From contig NZ_ATVL01000007.1 in the NCBI RefSeq assembly GCF_000420705.1, forward strand, positions 186,001 through 250,000: DNA of 64,000 bases. The letters are read 5' to 3'. The notes beneath the pieces are model-generated. The model saw only the letters and a program-made list of their open reading frames with translations. It was not told where the DNA came from and made no database searches. This stretch comes from Hymenobacter norwichensis DSM 15439 (lineage in GTDB: Bacteria > Bacteroidota > Bacteroidia > Cytophagales > Hymenobacteraceae). Positions 43,310 through 53,095 of this stretch are shown here, piece by piece; position 1 is the first letter of the stretch; every line of letters starts with the position of its first letter. Both the position numbers and the translations under genes were made by a program.

Positions 43310-44599
43310 ATGCCATCAGTCCCAATACCTGCGCCAGAAAACGCCCCAACTGCTGGTACTCGCCGGTTTGTACGCGGCTCGGTGGGTTCAGGCGTGGTGG
43401 TAGTGGCACGGGGCTTGGGGGCATTGTTGCTCAATAAGCTACTGGCCGTGTACGGCGGCCCCGGCGGCCTAACGCTGCTGGCGCACTTCCAGAACCTGCT
43501 GGCCATGCTCACCATGTTGCCCAACGATGGAACACACGTGGGCGTGGTGAAGTACCTGGCCCCGCTTAACCCCGCCGGCAACCGGTACCGGGCGTGGCTA
43601 GGCGCGGCGATAGTGCTGAACTGTGGCGCGCTGCTGCTGGCGCTGCTGGCTTTAGGTGTAGCTCCCGGCCCGCTAGCAGGCGTGTTCCACCCAACGGCGG
43701 GTTGGTTTCTGTGGTTTGGAATAGGGCTGGTGCTCCTCACGGCGTATGCGTTGCTGAACACTTTGCTGCTGTCGGCCAGCCGGTTGCGAGCGTACGTAGC
43801 AATCAATGTAACGATGAGCGTGCTGGCGCCGGCTGCCGTGGCCGCGGTGCTGCTGACTGGTGGGTCCACTACCACAGCGCTGCTGGGTTATTTGTTTGGG
43901 CAGGGTAGTATGCTGCTGCCGGCGCTGTGGCTAGGGTATCGGGCGGGATTGGTGCCGCCGTTGCGTGGGCGGGTGAGTGGCTCGGCGTTACGGGCGCTGA
44001 GTAAGTTTCTGCTGATGGCCGTGGGGCTGCTGCTGTTCGGAAAGGCCGTGGATTTCGCTGTGCGAGAGCTGCTGGTACTGCAGTACGGCATGGGCCACAC
44101 CGATTTGTGGCAGGCCGTGATGAAGCTCAGCGACAATTATACGATGGTGCTGGCCGCCACGATGAGCAGTGTGTATTACCCCCGGCTGGCCGCCTTGGCC
44201 GCCCAACCGGTGGCCCAGCGGCACTGGATACGTACGGTGCTACGGCTGGTGGTGCCCTTGGCAGGGGCAGGGTTGCTGCTGCTCTATTTGCTGCGCAACT
44301 GGCTGCTGCCGCTACTGTTTGAGGCCCGCTTCACGGCGGCGTCCTACCTGCTGGCGCCCCAACTGCTAGCCGACTGGTTTCGGTTTGTGGCCTGGCCTTT
44401 GGTGATGATATTCACGGCGCAGGCGCGGGTAGGACGGTTTGTGGCTTTTCAGGCGGTGTCGGCGGGGCTGTACTCGGTGGCGTTGGCGGCGCTGCTGCCG
44501 CAACTGGGGCTGCTGGGGGCCGTGTGGGCTTCGGTGGTGCGGCAAGGGCTGCTGCTGCTCTGGTGCGGCTGGTACTTCCGGGCGTACTGGCGGCGGTGA
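43310..44599 (+). CDS. Polysaccharide flippase of the MOP/MATE-like family (Wzx type)
   Basis: The 429-residue protein has about twelve hydrophobic segments and matches O-antigen translocases, with an opening [14 protein letters not shown], then [23 protein letters not shown] and a late [18 protein letters not shown]. It would flip an undecaprenyl-linked oligosaccharide across the inner membrane. The first 20 residues are Pro/Ala-rich and unlike relatives, so the true start may be a GTG inside, near 43380; the ATG at 43310 is kept for lack of proof. It opens an envelope polysaccharide region. Confidence 0.86.
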   Translation: MPSVPIPAPENAPTAGTRRFVRGSVGSGVVVVARGLGALLLNKLLAVYGGPGGLTLLAHFQNLLAMLTMLPNDGTHVGVVKYLAPLNPAGNRYRAWLGAAIVLNCGALLLALLALGVAPGPLAGVFHPTAGWFLWFGIGLVLLTAYALLNTLLLSASRLRAYVAINVTMSVLAPAAVAAVLLTGGSTTTALLGYLFGQGSMLLPALWLGYRAGLVPPLRGRVSGSALRALSKFLLMAVGLLLFGKAVDFAVRELLVLQYGMGHTDLWQAVMKLSDNYTMVLAATMSSVYYPRLAALAAQPVAQRHWIRTVLRLVVPLAGAGLLLLYLLRNWLLPLLFEARFTAASYLLAPQLLADWFRFVAWPLVMIFTAQARVGRFVAFQAVSAGLYSVALAALLPQLGLLGAVWASVVRQGLLLLWCGWYFRAYWRR

Positions 44600-44693
44600 G
44601 ATGGTAGCCTGTTTAATTCTTGATACCTTCCAGTTCTTACTATATGTCGGCTGGAAGCCGGTTGTAGCGGTTTTTTACCAAATACTTGTCCTC

Positions 44694-47114
44694 ATGCGTC
44701 GAGTTAAAATTCTGTGGCTGGCTGGTGGATTAATTATGAGCTTGTTGTCATCGGTAAGTCAGGCGCAACAGAACTTGACGCTATGGTACAAGGAACCCGC
44801 TGCCACCTGGACCGAGGCGCTGCCGGTAGGCAACGGCCGGCTGGGTGCTATGGTGTTCGGGCGGGTCAATGAGGAACTGCTCCAACTCAATGAAAGCAGC
44901 CTCTGGTCGGGTGGGCCCGCCAATCTCAACCCCAACCCCACGGCCGCCAGCTACCTGCCCCAGATTCAGCAGGCGCTGTTGCAGGAAGACTACAAAAAGG
45001 CTGAGGAACTGTGCCACAAGTTTCAGGGCTTGTACACCGAGGCCTACATGCCGCTCGGCGACTTGGCCATCAAGCAAGCCCTAACCGGCACCCCCGCCAA
45101 CTACCACCGCGACCTGAACATTTCCGAGGCTACCACCCGCACGCAGTTCACTGTGGGCAGCACTAAGTACAGCCGCGAAGTGTTTGTTTCGGCTCCCGAC
45201 CAAGTGATTGTCGTGCACCTGAAAAGCAGCAAGAAGGGCAACCTCACGTTTGATGTGGTGGCCAAGAGCCAGTTGCAATTCACCACTGCGGCCGATGGCG
45301 CCTCGGAACTGGTGATGCGGGGAAAAGCGCCTTCGCACGCCGACCCCAACTATGTGCGCTACAACGCCCAGCCGGTGATATACGAGGCAGCTGGCTCTTG
45401 CCGAGGTATGCGCTTCGAGCTGCGTTTGAAAGCCAGCAGCATGGATGGCACCATCAGTACCGATGCCGCGGGGCTGCACGTGCGCAATGCTACCGAGGCC
45501 GTGCTGTATGTGTCGGCGGCCACCAGCTTCAACGGCTACAACCAGTGCCCCGACCAGAATGGCAAAGACGAACACCAATTAGCGGCCAGCTACTTACGGC
45601 AGGCTGTGGCCAAAAGCTTTGCTACTCTGCGCCGAAGCCACGTGCAGGATTATCAGCAGTATTTCAACCGAGTGAAGCTGAGCCTGACTGAAAGCCCCGA
45701 GCCCAAACTATCCACGCTGGAGCGGCTGAAGCTGTACGCTGATGGCGGCCCTGATCCGGCGCTGGAGGCGCTGTACTATCAGTTTGGGCGCTACCTGCTG
45801 ATTTCCAGTTCGCGGCCTGGGGGGCTGCCGGCCAACCTGCAAGGCATCTGGAACAACAGCGTGCGGCCACCGTGGAGTAGCAACTACACCACCAACATCA
45901 ACGCCCAGATGAACTACTGGCCGGCCGAGGCTGCCAACCTCTCGGAGTTGCACGAACCATTTATCGAGCTGATTAAGAACACCGCTGTAACCGGCCGCGA
46001 AACCGCCAACAACTACTACAATGCCAAAGGCTGGGCCGTACACCACAACTCCGATATCTGGGCCACGTCCAACCCGGTGGGGGACCTGGGCAAAGGCGCG
46101 CCTACTTGGGCCAACTGGAACATGGGCAGCCCCTGGCTAAGCCAGCACCTCTACGAGCATTACCGCTTCACCACCGACACCAACTACCTGCGCAACACAG
46201 CGTACCCGCTGATGAAAGAGGCGGCCCTATTTTGCCTGGACTACCTGATACCCGACCAGAACGGGCGGCTGGTAACGGCGCCGTCGTCGTCGCCGGAAAA
46301 CGTGTTCATCACTGAAAAAGGCGAGAAGGGTAGTATTTCGGTGGCTTCCACGATGGATATGTCCATCATCCGGGACCTGTTCACCAACGTCATTGAAGCT
46401 TCCACTACGCTGGGAGTAGATGCCGATTTTCGAAAGCTGTTGGTGAGAAAGCAGGCCCAGCTGTTTCCTTTTCAGGTGGGGCGCAAAGGCAACTTGCAGG
46501 AGTGGTATAAGGATTGGGAAGACGCTGAGCCCCAGCACCGGCACGTGTCGCACCTGTTTGGGCTGCACCCCGGCCGGCAGATTTCGCCGCTCACCACGCC
46601 CGACTTGGCCGCTGCGGCCCGCCGTACCCTGGAGCTCCGCGGCGACGAAGGCACCGGCTGGAGCATCGCCTGGAAAATCAACTTCTGGGCCCGCCTCCAC
46701 GACGGCAACCACGCCTACAAGCTGCTCCGCAACCTGCTGCACCTCACCGGCCTCGAAAACACCCCGTACAACAAAGGTGGCGGCACCTACCCCAACTTAT
46801 TCTGCGCCCACCCACCGTTCCAGATTGATGGCAACTTCGGGGGCATTGCCGGCATCGGGGAAATGCTGCTGCAAAGCCAAGACGGCACCCTGCATCTGCT
46901 ACCCGCCCTGCCCGACGCTTGGCCTGCGGGCAGTGTTACGGGGTTACGGGCGCGGGGCGGCTTTGAGGTGGACATCACCTGGCAGAGCGGCAAACTGGTT
47001 GCCGCTACTATTCGTAGCGTGTCGGGCACAACGGCCAAGGTGCGTTACGGCAGCAAGGTGGTAGAGCTGGCCCTGAAACCCGGCCAAACCAAAAAGCTCG
47101 GTCCAGTTTTATAA
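44694..47114 (+). CDS. Alpha-L-fucosidase, glycoside hydrolase family 95
   Basis: The 806-residue protein has a signal peptide ending near VSQAQQ. The family GH95 layout is an N-terminal beta-sandwich followed by an alpha/alpha-barrel. Typical segments are [16 protein letters not shown] near the start, [55 protein letters not shown] and [18 protein letters not shown]95 enzymes remove terminal alpha-1,2-linked fucose, by inversion, from glycans. It lies among polysaccharide-assembly genes, so it may trim imported or own-surface glycans. The ATG at 44694 begins the signal peptide; a frame-open stretch upstream overlaps the flippase gene and is not used. Confidence 0.95.
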   Translation: MRRVKILWLAGGLIMSLLSSVSQAQQNLTLWYKEPAATWTEALPVGNGRLGAMVFGRVNEELLQLNESSLWSGGPANLNPNPTAASYLPQIQQALLQEDYKKAEELCHKFQGLYTEAYMPLGDLAIKQALTGTPANYHRDLNISEATTRTQFTVGSTKYSREVFVSAPDQVIVVHLKSSKKGNLTFDVVAKSQLQFTTAADGASELVMRGKAPSHADPNYVRYNAQPVIYEAAGSCRGMRFELRLKASSMDGTISTDAAGLHVRNATEAVLYVSAATSFNGYNQCPDQNGKDEHQLAASYLRQAVAKSFATLRRSHVQDYQQYFNRVKLSLTESPEPKLSTLERLKLYADGGPDPALEALYYQFGRYLLISSSRPGGLPANLQGIWNNSVRPPWSSNYTTNINAQMNYWPAEAANLSELHEPFIELIKNTAVTGRETANNYYNAKGWAVHHNSDIWATSNPVGDLGKGAPTWANWNMGSPWLSQHLYEHYRFTTDTNYLRNTAYPLMKEAALFCLDYLIPDQNGRLVTAPSSSPENVFITEKGEKGSISVASTMDMSIIRDLFTNVIEASTTLGVDADFRKLLVRKQAQLFPFQVGRKGNLQEWYKDWEDAEPQHRHVSHLFGLHPGRQISPLTTPDLAAAARRTLELRGDEGTGWSIAWKINFWARLHDGNHAYKLLRNLLHLTGLENTPYNKGGGTYPNLFCAHPPFQIDGNFGGIAGIGEMLLQSQDGTLHLLPALPDAWPAGSVTGLRARGGFEVDITWQSGKLVAATIRSVSGTTAKVRYGSKVVELALKPGQTKKLGPVL

Positions 47115-47183
47115 CATGCTTCCGGATAACAAAGGCGTTGCTAAAAAGGGGAAGGTAGCAGAACGAGCACCGCGCTTGGCTTT

Positions 47184-47220
47184 TGTACCTTATGTTTGAT
47201 TTTTCTGAAAATAAGGTACA
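47184..47220. promoter_or_regulatory. Dyad overlapping a promoter element upstream of the GT2 gene
   Basis: Perfect 10-bp arms (47184-47193 and 47211-47220) enclose TATGTTTG at 47191-47198, an exact TAnnTTTG match. A regulator bound to both arms would cover the promoter. The GT2 start is at 47328. Confidence 0.45.
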
Positions 47221-47327
47221 GAAACTGAGGTAGAGGCCAGCTTCACTTCAATTTCAAAACCGACCAGGGCTTTTTTTCAAACGGCTTCCAATGAGAATAA
47301 TCACGCCCACACGAAGCTAATTACTGC

Positions 47328-48251
47328 ATGTCCGCCGCCGCCGTTTTGCCGCTTGTTACCATTGTGGCGCTGTGCCACAACCACGCCCGGTTCCTGCGCC
47401 CGGCCTTGGATTCTATCCAAGCCCAAACCTACCCCAACCTGGAGGTGATACTGGTTGATGATGCCAGCACCGACGAAAGCGTGGTTGTACTGCGCGAGTA
47501 CGCCGCCGCGCACCCCGAATGGCAGATACTGCTTATAAAGCAGAACGTGGGCAATTGCGCCGCTTTCAACCTGGCGCTGGCGCATACCCACGGCCAGTAC
47601 ATCATCGACTTTGCCACCGATGATGTGCTGCTGCCGGAGCGCGTGGTACGGCAGGTAGCGGTGTTTGAGCAATTGCCCGCTGATTACGGCATGGTGTATT
47701 CCAATGTAAAGCTTATTGATGAGGCCGGTCAGTTCCAGCGGCTTTTCTATACTCGTACGGCGGTGAATGAGCTGCAACCCACGCCGGCGTCGGGCTGGGT
47801 GTTTGAGCAAGTGCTGCGCCGTTTCTTCATCAGCGCCCCTTCCATGATGATGCGCCGCGCGACGCTGGAAGCCCTAGGCGGCTATGATGAAACGCTGGCC
47901 TACGAAGACTTCGACTTTTGGGTACGGGCCTCGCGCAGCTGGCAGTTTCATTATCAGGATGAAGTGCTGACGAAGAAGCGCCTACACCCTCGTTCCAAAT
48001 CCGCCCAGAGCTACCGCCCCCACGACCCGCTGGTAACCTCCACCGTGCACATTTGCCGCAAAGCCGCGGCGCTATGCCGTACGCCCGCCGAGTGGGACGC
48101 CCTGGCCGTGCGCCTTCGCTGGGAGCTGCGCCAGGCTGCCCGCTGGGGCAACCTAAGCGCCGCCCAACAGTTCTACGCTTTGCTGCACGGCATTGGGCAC
48201 GCAAGTTGGCTGGACCGGAGTATTGGCCTGTATTTAAAGCTCAGAGGCTAG
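47328..48251 (+). CDS. Family-2 glycosyltransferase
   Basis: The 307-residue cytosolic enzyme has a GT-A domain with VTIVALCHNHARFLRPAL at the N-terminus (nucleotide site), VDDASTDES and the metal-binding DFATDDVL (DxD-like). A long C-terminal helix-rich region follows (about 200-307). It lacks membrane helices, so it acts as a peripheral transferase that adds a sugar to a lipid-linked chain. The donor cannot be told. A possible operator and promoter are at 47184-47220. Confidence 0.88.
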   Translation: MSAAAVLPLVTIVALCHNHARFLRPALDSIQAQTYPNLEVILVDDASTDESVVVLREYAAAHPEWQILLIKQNVGNCAAFNLALAHTHGQYIIDFATDDVLLPERVVRQVAVFEQLPADYGMVYSNVKLIDEAGQFQRLFYTRTAVNELQPTPASGWVFEQVLRRFFISAPSMMMRRATLEALGGYDETLAYEDFDFWVRASRSWQFHYQDEVLTKKRLHPRSKSAQSYRPHDPLVTSTVHICRKAAALCRTPAEWDALAVRLRWELRQAARWGNLSAAQQFYALLHGIGHASWLDRSIGLYLKLRG

Positions 48252-48427
48252 CCACAACGGTTCGGCAGCAGTATGCGGCAGGTGCTGGCAGTAGTTTGGT
48301 TGGACATAAAATTCGGCGCGGCTGATGCGCAATGGCCACATTATCATTACGGGGTCGGCGCCGAAAACCGGCATTCATGTTGGATTGAAGTATCTTTCGG
48401 GCACTGGAGTACCATAGTAACGCAGAA

Positions 48428-49237
48428 ATGAAGGCCATTATCAACCACCAATCCGTCAACTACCAGGTAGAAGGAGAAAGCAGCCCGCCCGACAACCGAG
48501 TACTGCTGGCCTCCGATATCGACCTGACGGCGGATGCTGCCTGGGCGGCGGCTGGGTACACTGTGGCCGATTTTCTGCCCGTCGCCGAGCAGCAACTGTT
48601 GCAAGCTGGTTTGGCGGAGTTAGTACGGGAAGCCCTGCGCGAAGTCGGCCAGCCCGTTGCCGACGACTTCCCGGTGAGTTGCTACCATGAGCTAATCGGC
48701 GACGATACCGACCAGCATCTGGCGGTAATCAACATCACTAAGCAGTACACCCAAGACCAATTGCCAGTGCCAGTGGCCTTGCTGGAAGCGCGGGTAGGGG
48801 CACTCTGCGGCCGGCCCGTACAGTCGCTAAACCCCTACGACAGCGCTCGGGTTTTTCACCTGCGCATCGTGCGCCCCGGCCGCTCCGACAACAACCCGCT
48901 GCACCGCGACGTGTGGTTGCCCAACTACGCCAACTGCATCAATATCTACGTGCCCGTGGCCGGCAGCACCCCTAATTCCTCGCTGACCCTTATTCCAGGC
49001 AGCCATTGGTGGCCCGAAAACCAGACCGAACGAACTTTGCGGGGGGCATGCTACAACGGGGCCGCCTACAACGTGCCCGGCGTGAAAGGTGCCGCCGAGG
49101 TATTGCAGTTGATTCGCCCCAATCCTGCCGACAAGGAAGTGCTATTATTCTCGCCGTATTTGTTACACGGCGGCGCCGTCAATCTGAACCCGGATGCTAC
49201 GCGTATTTCACTGGAAATGCGGTTCTGGCCAGCGTAG
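48428..49237 (+). CDS. PhyH-like Fe(II)/2-oxoglutarate dioxygenase
   Basis: This 269-residue protein shows a double-stranded beta-helix pattern with the iron facial triad: HRDVW (His-x-Asp) and a distal His in YLLHGGAVNLN, plus an Arg in TRISLEMRF for the 2-oxoglutarate carboxylate. It resembles phytanoyl-CoA dioxygenase-like proteins, which hydroxylate small molecules or sugar- and peptide-linked groups. Its place between a GT2 gene and a large membrane protein suggests modification of an envelope glycan or its precursor, but this is inference. Confidence 0.8.
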   Translation: MKAIINHQSVNYQVEGESSPPDNRVLLASDIDLTADAAWAAAGYTVADFLPVAEQQLLQAGLAELVREALREVGQPVADDFPVSCYHELIGDDTDQHLAVINITKQYTQDQLPVPVALLEARVGALCGRPVQSLNPYDSARVFHLRIVRPGRSDNNPLHRDVWLPNYANCINIYVPVAGSTPNSSLTLIPGSHWWPENQTERTLRGACYNGAAYNVPGVKGAAEVLQLIRPNPADKEVLLFSPYLLHGGAVNLNPDATRISLEMRFWPA

Positions 49238-49323
49238 CATTCTTGCGGCTCATCTCACCTCTGGTTGACTTACTCGCGTCCGGCACGCAGATTCCGGTTT
49301 ATCTCTAGCAGCTACCGGCAGCC

Positions 49324-50985
49324 ATGCACGTACTTCCTTCTTCACCCATTCACTTCTTCACTCTTTTTCGGCGGGTGCTGCTGCCTGCACTGCTGCTGCT
49401 GGCGGCTGGCTGGGGCTTGGGTTGCTACTTTGAAACCAACGACGACCCGGCTATTATCCTGATGCTGCGTGGCACTACGGCGGCAGCTCCGGTCAGCAAT
49501 TTGCACTTGTATTTTCATGGGTTCAGCAACATGCTGGCAGCTTTGTACCACACCTGGCCGGCGCTGCCCTGGTATGGGCTGGTGCTGTACGGGCTGCTAT
49601 ATGTGGCTACCGTTCTAGTGTTTAGTGTACTAGACCGGCTACTAGCCGGCAGGGTGCCAGCGAGTTGGATTACAGCTCTGCTAGTGCTGTTTTTCCTGAC
49701 GGCCTGGCTGGAACACGGCTTGTGGTTCAACTACGTGCGGGTGCCGGTGCTTTTGGCCGGGGCGGGCGTGCTATTCGCCGCGCAACGTCCCCAGAGCCGT
49801 GCGGCGTTGGTGGTAGGTGTAGTGGCGTTTGGGATAAGTTGGCTGATTCGGCCCAGTATAGCTGTGCTGGGGCTGCTGTTGGTTGTGCCGGGGGCGTGCT
49901 GGCTGAGTGGCCGCCGCGCTGCGCCAGTGCTGGCGGCGGCCGTGCTGTGGGCAGCTGTTGGGGCTGGCGTATTGAATGTGGTGCGCAGTCCGCAGGCCGC
50001 TGCCCTGCGTACCGTCGATGTGCCTAAAGCCAACCTCAACGACTATCAATTGCTGCGCGCTGTGCCCCGCACTGCCACCGACAGCTTGGGAATACGCGCG
50101 GTACGTGCCTGGATGATGGCTGACTCTACACTGCTCAACGAAAACTTTTTCCGGCGGGCCACTCGCCTTGAGCCCGCATACTTTCTGCGCCACACCGCCC
50201 CCCTCAAGCTGCAAGTACTGCTGAACCTAGTGCTGCGCGACTATTTTCCGCTACTGCTGCTGCAACTAGTGCTGTGGGGGTGGGTGGGGGGGGCTAGCGA
50301 CGCGCCGGGACGGCGCTGGTTTTGGTTGGTGCAGCTTGGGTATATGGGTTTGGTGCTAGCGCTAGGCGTGGTCCTGAAATTGCCGCCCCGCATCGGGCTG
50401 CCAGTGTTCGATTTCTGGGTGCTTGGCAACTTATTGTACGTGCTACGTGTCGGTGGCCAAGCCCCCGACCGGCGCTTGGCTACCATCTTGGTGGTGCTGG
50501 CAATAGTTGCTGTGCCCTACGCCTACAAAACCTTGCACCGCCGAAGCATTTTGCAAGTTGAGCGCCAGCACAATCAGCAACTTCGGCAACAACTTACAGC
50601 GGCTTTGCCTCCTGCGGTCTTGCTTGTAACCGACGTGCTACCTGCTACTTACAAATCGGCAAGCCCGTTTCGTAACCCCGATGTAGTGCCTGCCAAAATG
50701 CTGATGCTAACGGGCTGGACTACCGCCGACCCCTCGCAGGTTTCTTGGCGGCAGCAGCTAACGGGTACCCGCAACTTTGGGGCGGGCATGCGGCAACTGG
50801 CACAACAAGGTTCTGCGGTGCAGTGGCTGCTTACGCCAAGGGTAGCGGCTATCCTCAATCAGCAATTACACTTGCTCCCGGCTGGCAGCCAAATGCGGTT
50901 TGCACCGGCTCCCAAATTCCGGGCAGCCACTCAGCCCGCCGATACCATTTGGTACTATCAACCAGTTCTGGAAACGAGGAAGTAA
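49324..50985 (+). CDS. Large integral membrane protein, possibly GT-C-like
   Basis: The 553-residue protein has about ten to twelve hydrophobic helices. An early loop contains CYFETNDDPAI with adjacent acidic residues, as in periplasmic loops of GT-C glycosyltransferases, followed by LYFHGFSNMLAALYHTWP. A soluble C-terminal tail of about 120 residues ends the protein. It is not recognised with certainty. The genomic position, after a GT2 and a dioxygenase gene, suggests a role in surface glycan assembly. Confidence 0.65.
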   Translation: MHVLPSSPIHFFTLFRRVLLPALLLLAAGWGLGCYFETNDDPAIILMLRGTTAAAPVSNLHLYFHGFSNMLAALYHTWPALPWYGLVLYGLLYVATVLVFSVLDRLLAGRVPASWITALLVLFFLTAWLEHGLWFNYVRVPVLLAGAGVLFAAQRPQSRAALVVGVVAFGISWLIRPSIAVLGLLLVVPGACWLSGRRAAPVLAAAVLWAAVGAGVLNVVRSPQAAALRTVDVPKANLNDYQLLRAVPRTATDSLGIRAVRAWMMADSTLLNENFFRRATRLEPAYFLRHTAPLKLQVLLNLVLRDYFPLLLLQLVLWGWVGGASDAPGRRWFWLVQLGYMGLVLALGVVLKLPPRIGLPVFDFWVLGNLLYVLRVGGQAPDRRLATILVVLAIVAVPYAYKTLHRRSILQVERQHNQQLRQQLTAALPPAVLLVTDVLPATYKSASPFRNPDVVPAKMLMLTGWTTADPSQVSWRQQLTGTRNFGAGMRQLAQQGSAVQWLLTPRVAAILNQQLHLLPAGSQMRFAPAPKFRAATQPADTIWYYQPVLETRK

Positions 50986-51053
50986 CCAGGAAAGACAAAA
51001 TTTTATAGGGCATAGATTGAATTTAATCCGTGTATTTGGGGCTTCTGATTAGA

Positions 51054-51061
51054 TACCTTTG
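51054..51061 (+). promoter_or_regulatory. Promoter -7 element of the desaturase gene
   Basis: TACCTTTG matches TAnnTTTG exactly; TTTG at 51035-51038 is a candidate -33 element with a short 15-bp spacer. The ATG at 51098 follows after about 30 nt. Confidence 0.55.
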
Positions 51062-51097
51062 CCTCTCCCTTCTCCCGCAATCTTTCTTCACACTGCC

Positions 51098-52081
51098 ATG
51101 ATATCCACCTCCACATCCATTTCTCGCAGCGAGGTCTTGGAACATATCGAACCGTTCTTGCGCGCCAACCTGGGTACTTTTCTTAAAAGTGTTGAGGACA
51201 GTTGGCAGCCTTCCGACTTCTTGCCCGATTCGCGGCAGGATAATTTTTTCGATGAGGTGAAGCTGTTGCGTGAACGGGCCGGTGAGTTAAGCTATGACTT
51301 GTTGGCTGTGCTGATTGGCGACACCATTACCGAAGAGGCGCTGCCCAACTACGAGGCATGGTTTCATGAGCTAGACCACCTGAACCGTGACCGGGACAAC
51401 GGCTGGGCGCAGTGGATTCGGGGCTGGACGGCCGAGGAGAACCGCCATGGCGACTTGCTCAACCGCTACCTCTACCTGTCGGGCCGCGTAAACATGCGTG
51501 AATTCGAGGCCAGCACTCAGCACCTCATTGCTGATGGTTTCGATCTGGGCACGGCCCACGACCCGTACCGGGCTTTTGTGTATACCAGTTACCAGGAAGC
51601 GGCCACCAACCTCTCGCACCGCCGCGTAGGTACGCTGGCCCGCAAAGCCGGTGATGCGTCGTTGTCCAAGCTCTGCGGCATGATTGCCGGCGACGAATCG
51701 CGCCATGCACGGGTGTACCAGACGTTTGTGGAGAAGATTTTCGAGGTAGACCCATCGGAAATGATGCTGGCTTTCGAGGACATGATGCGCAAAAAGATTG
51801 TGATGCCGGCTCACTACATGCGCGAGCTAGGAGTGGAAATGGGCAAAACTTTCGGCCACTTCACTGATGCCGCTCAGCGCTTAGGCGTATACACTAGCCA
51901 AGACTATACCGACATCCTAGAGGGTCTTATCACCACCTGGAAAATCGACCAGATAACCGGCCTCAACGGTAGCGCTGAAAAAGCCCGTGACTACATTATG
52001 AAGCTACCCAACCGCCTGCGCCGTGTAGCCGACCGAATGCCGGTGCCTAAACTGGAATACAAGTTCAAGTGGATTGAATAG
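51098..52081 (+). CDS. Acyl-ACP desaturase (FAB2 family, di-iron)
   Basis: The 327-residue soluble protein has the ferritin-like four-helix bundle of stearoyl-ACP desaturases. The two di-iron motifs are clear: EENRHGD (about residue 122) and GDESRHARV (about 208), with an extra Glu upstream. It inserts a double bond into acyl chains on acyl carrier protein and so tunes membrane fluidity. Bacteroidota and Actinobacteria share this plant-type enzyme. The ATG at 51098 is chosen over 51059 because of the promoter at 51054-51061 and the MISTSTSISRSEV start. Confidence 0.93.
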   Translation: MISTSTSISRSEVLEHIEPFLRANLGTFLKSVEDSWQPSDFLPDSRQDNFFDEVKLLRERAGELSYDLLAVLIGDTITEEALPNYEAWFHELDHLNRDRDNGWAQWIRGWTAEENRHGDLLNRYLYLSGRVNMREFEASTQHLIADGFDLGTAHDPYRAFVYTSYQEAATNLSHRRVGTLARKAGDASLSKLCGMIAGDESRHARVYQTFVEKIFEVDPSEMMLAFEDMMRKKIVMPAHYMRELGVEMGKTFGHFTDAAQRLGVYTSQDYTDILEGLITTWKIDQITGLNGSAEKARDYIMKLPNRLRRVADRMPVPKLEYKFKWIE

Positions 52082-52100
52082 CCCTTTTAATTCATATTAA

Positions 52101-52134
52101 AAAAGCCCCGTAGTAGCAGCTACGGGGCTTTTTA
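52101..52134. terminator. Intrinsic terminator after the desaturase gene
   Basis: A 12-bp stem (52101-52112 with 52121-52132) has an 8-nt loop. A residues on the left and T residues on the right make it suitable for both strands between convergent genes. Confidence 0.9.
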
Positions 52135-52154
52135 TTTGAAATATGTACTGCTGC

Positions 52155-52784
52155 TTACGGCTGGCCTTCCATTACTTGGCCCATCACCCACTTACCGGTT
52201 GGGTCGAGGGTATAGGTAATGGTGCGCGAACCAGCGGCAGCGGGCTCGGTGGCCGTGGCCGAAGCGGTGCCGCTGCTTACAGGGAAAGTGCGGCTCAACA
52301 TGTTATTGGCCAGCGTGTAGGTGTCTTTGCCGCCGTAGCCTACGCCGGCCGTGCCCGAAATAGAGCCGGGGCCGTTGATGGGCGTATAGCCACGTTCAGC
52401 AAACTCGTAGCCATAGAAGCCACCGTTGGCGGAAGCCGCATCCGTGAAAATGTACACTTCTGGCTTGCCATTGCCGTTCAGGTCGGCTGTTACGGCGTCG
52501 CGCACGGCTCCGGTGATGTCGAGGCGGACGGGGTCGGCGGTAAGGGCCGCGCCCCGGTACGAGCGGATGGTGAGTTGCCGCATTGCCTCCGAGCCAGTGG
52601 TTTTGATTTCAAAGCGGGCGTTACCCTGCGTCAGTTCCTTGGTGAAACTTACAGGCTCAGTAGCCAGCGTATTTTCCACCGTGGAAGCGGCAGTCGAGGT
52701 ATCTTCAACAACACCCCGCGAAGAGTCGCAGGCAGTGGCAACCACGAAGGTGCTGCCAAGTAACACTAAAGCTTGTACTTTCAT
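52155..52784 (-). CDS. PliI-like lipoprotein (possible lysozyme inhibitor), first of two paralogues
   Basis: The 209-residue protein has a lipoprotein signal with Cys after VVATA. The mature part has a Ser/Thr-rich spacer and a beta-rich domain with FTKELTQGNARFEIKTTG and AVRDAVTADLNGNGKPEVYI, resembling the PliI family of I-type lysozyme inhibitors, where DLNGDG-type loops and an aromatic/Gly-rich strand occur. It is clearly a paralogue of the protein at 53096-53719: both have VSF(T/R)KEL, a TTG-E pattern, RDAVTADLN/SDAVTTNLN and IGYEF/YGYEF. Inhibitor function is inferred from family pattern only. Confidence 0.68.
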   Translation of the reverse strand: MKVQALVLLGSTFVVATACDSSRGVVEDTSTAASTVENTLATEPVSFTKELTQGNARFEIKTTGSEAMRQLTIRSYRGAALTADPVRLDITGAVRDAVTADLNGNGKPEVYIFTDAASANGGFYGYEFAERGYTPINGPGSISGTAGVGYGGKDTYTLANNMLSRTFPVSSGTASATATEPAAAGSRTITYTLDPTGKWVMGQVMEGQP

Positions 52785-53095
52785 ATGAATATGATTTTGG
52801 GGAGAGTGTAGTGTGGAAAGCTGGATAGAGTACCTAACTGAAAATCAGAACCAGTACGAAGGCCGTAAAACCAACGCTGCGAAACCAATGCTTCGGCCAA
52901 CGTTAACTCCATATCGCCGAATGCGGCGCAACGGAATACCCCTGCAAGGTATTGTGTTCTATATGCAATACAAATTTAAGATACATAAATTCCTGGTAGC
53001 AAGCAGCCTTTGCAGGCTGGAAAATTGCTTTTCCGACTCGCAAATACCTTATTTGTCGAGCTTCGCTTTCTATGTTAAATCATTTCACTGCACCA
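52785..53095. other. Intergenic stretch without a recognised gene
   Basis: These 311 bp lie between two tandem paralogues on the minus strand. A moderately A+T-rich block is at about 52960-53000. No convincing reading frame, hairpin or TAnnTTTG element close to the start at 52784 was found, although the promoter of the first gene should be here. Confidence 0.4.

Noticed and set aside
44439..44693. N-terminal extension of the fucosidase overlapping the flippase gene
   Set aside because: The extension is Cys/Arg/Trp-rich out-of-frame flippase sequence; the signal peptide begins at 44694.
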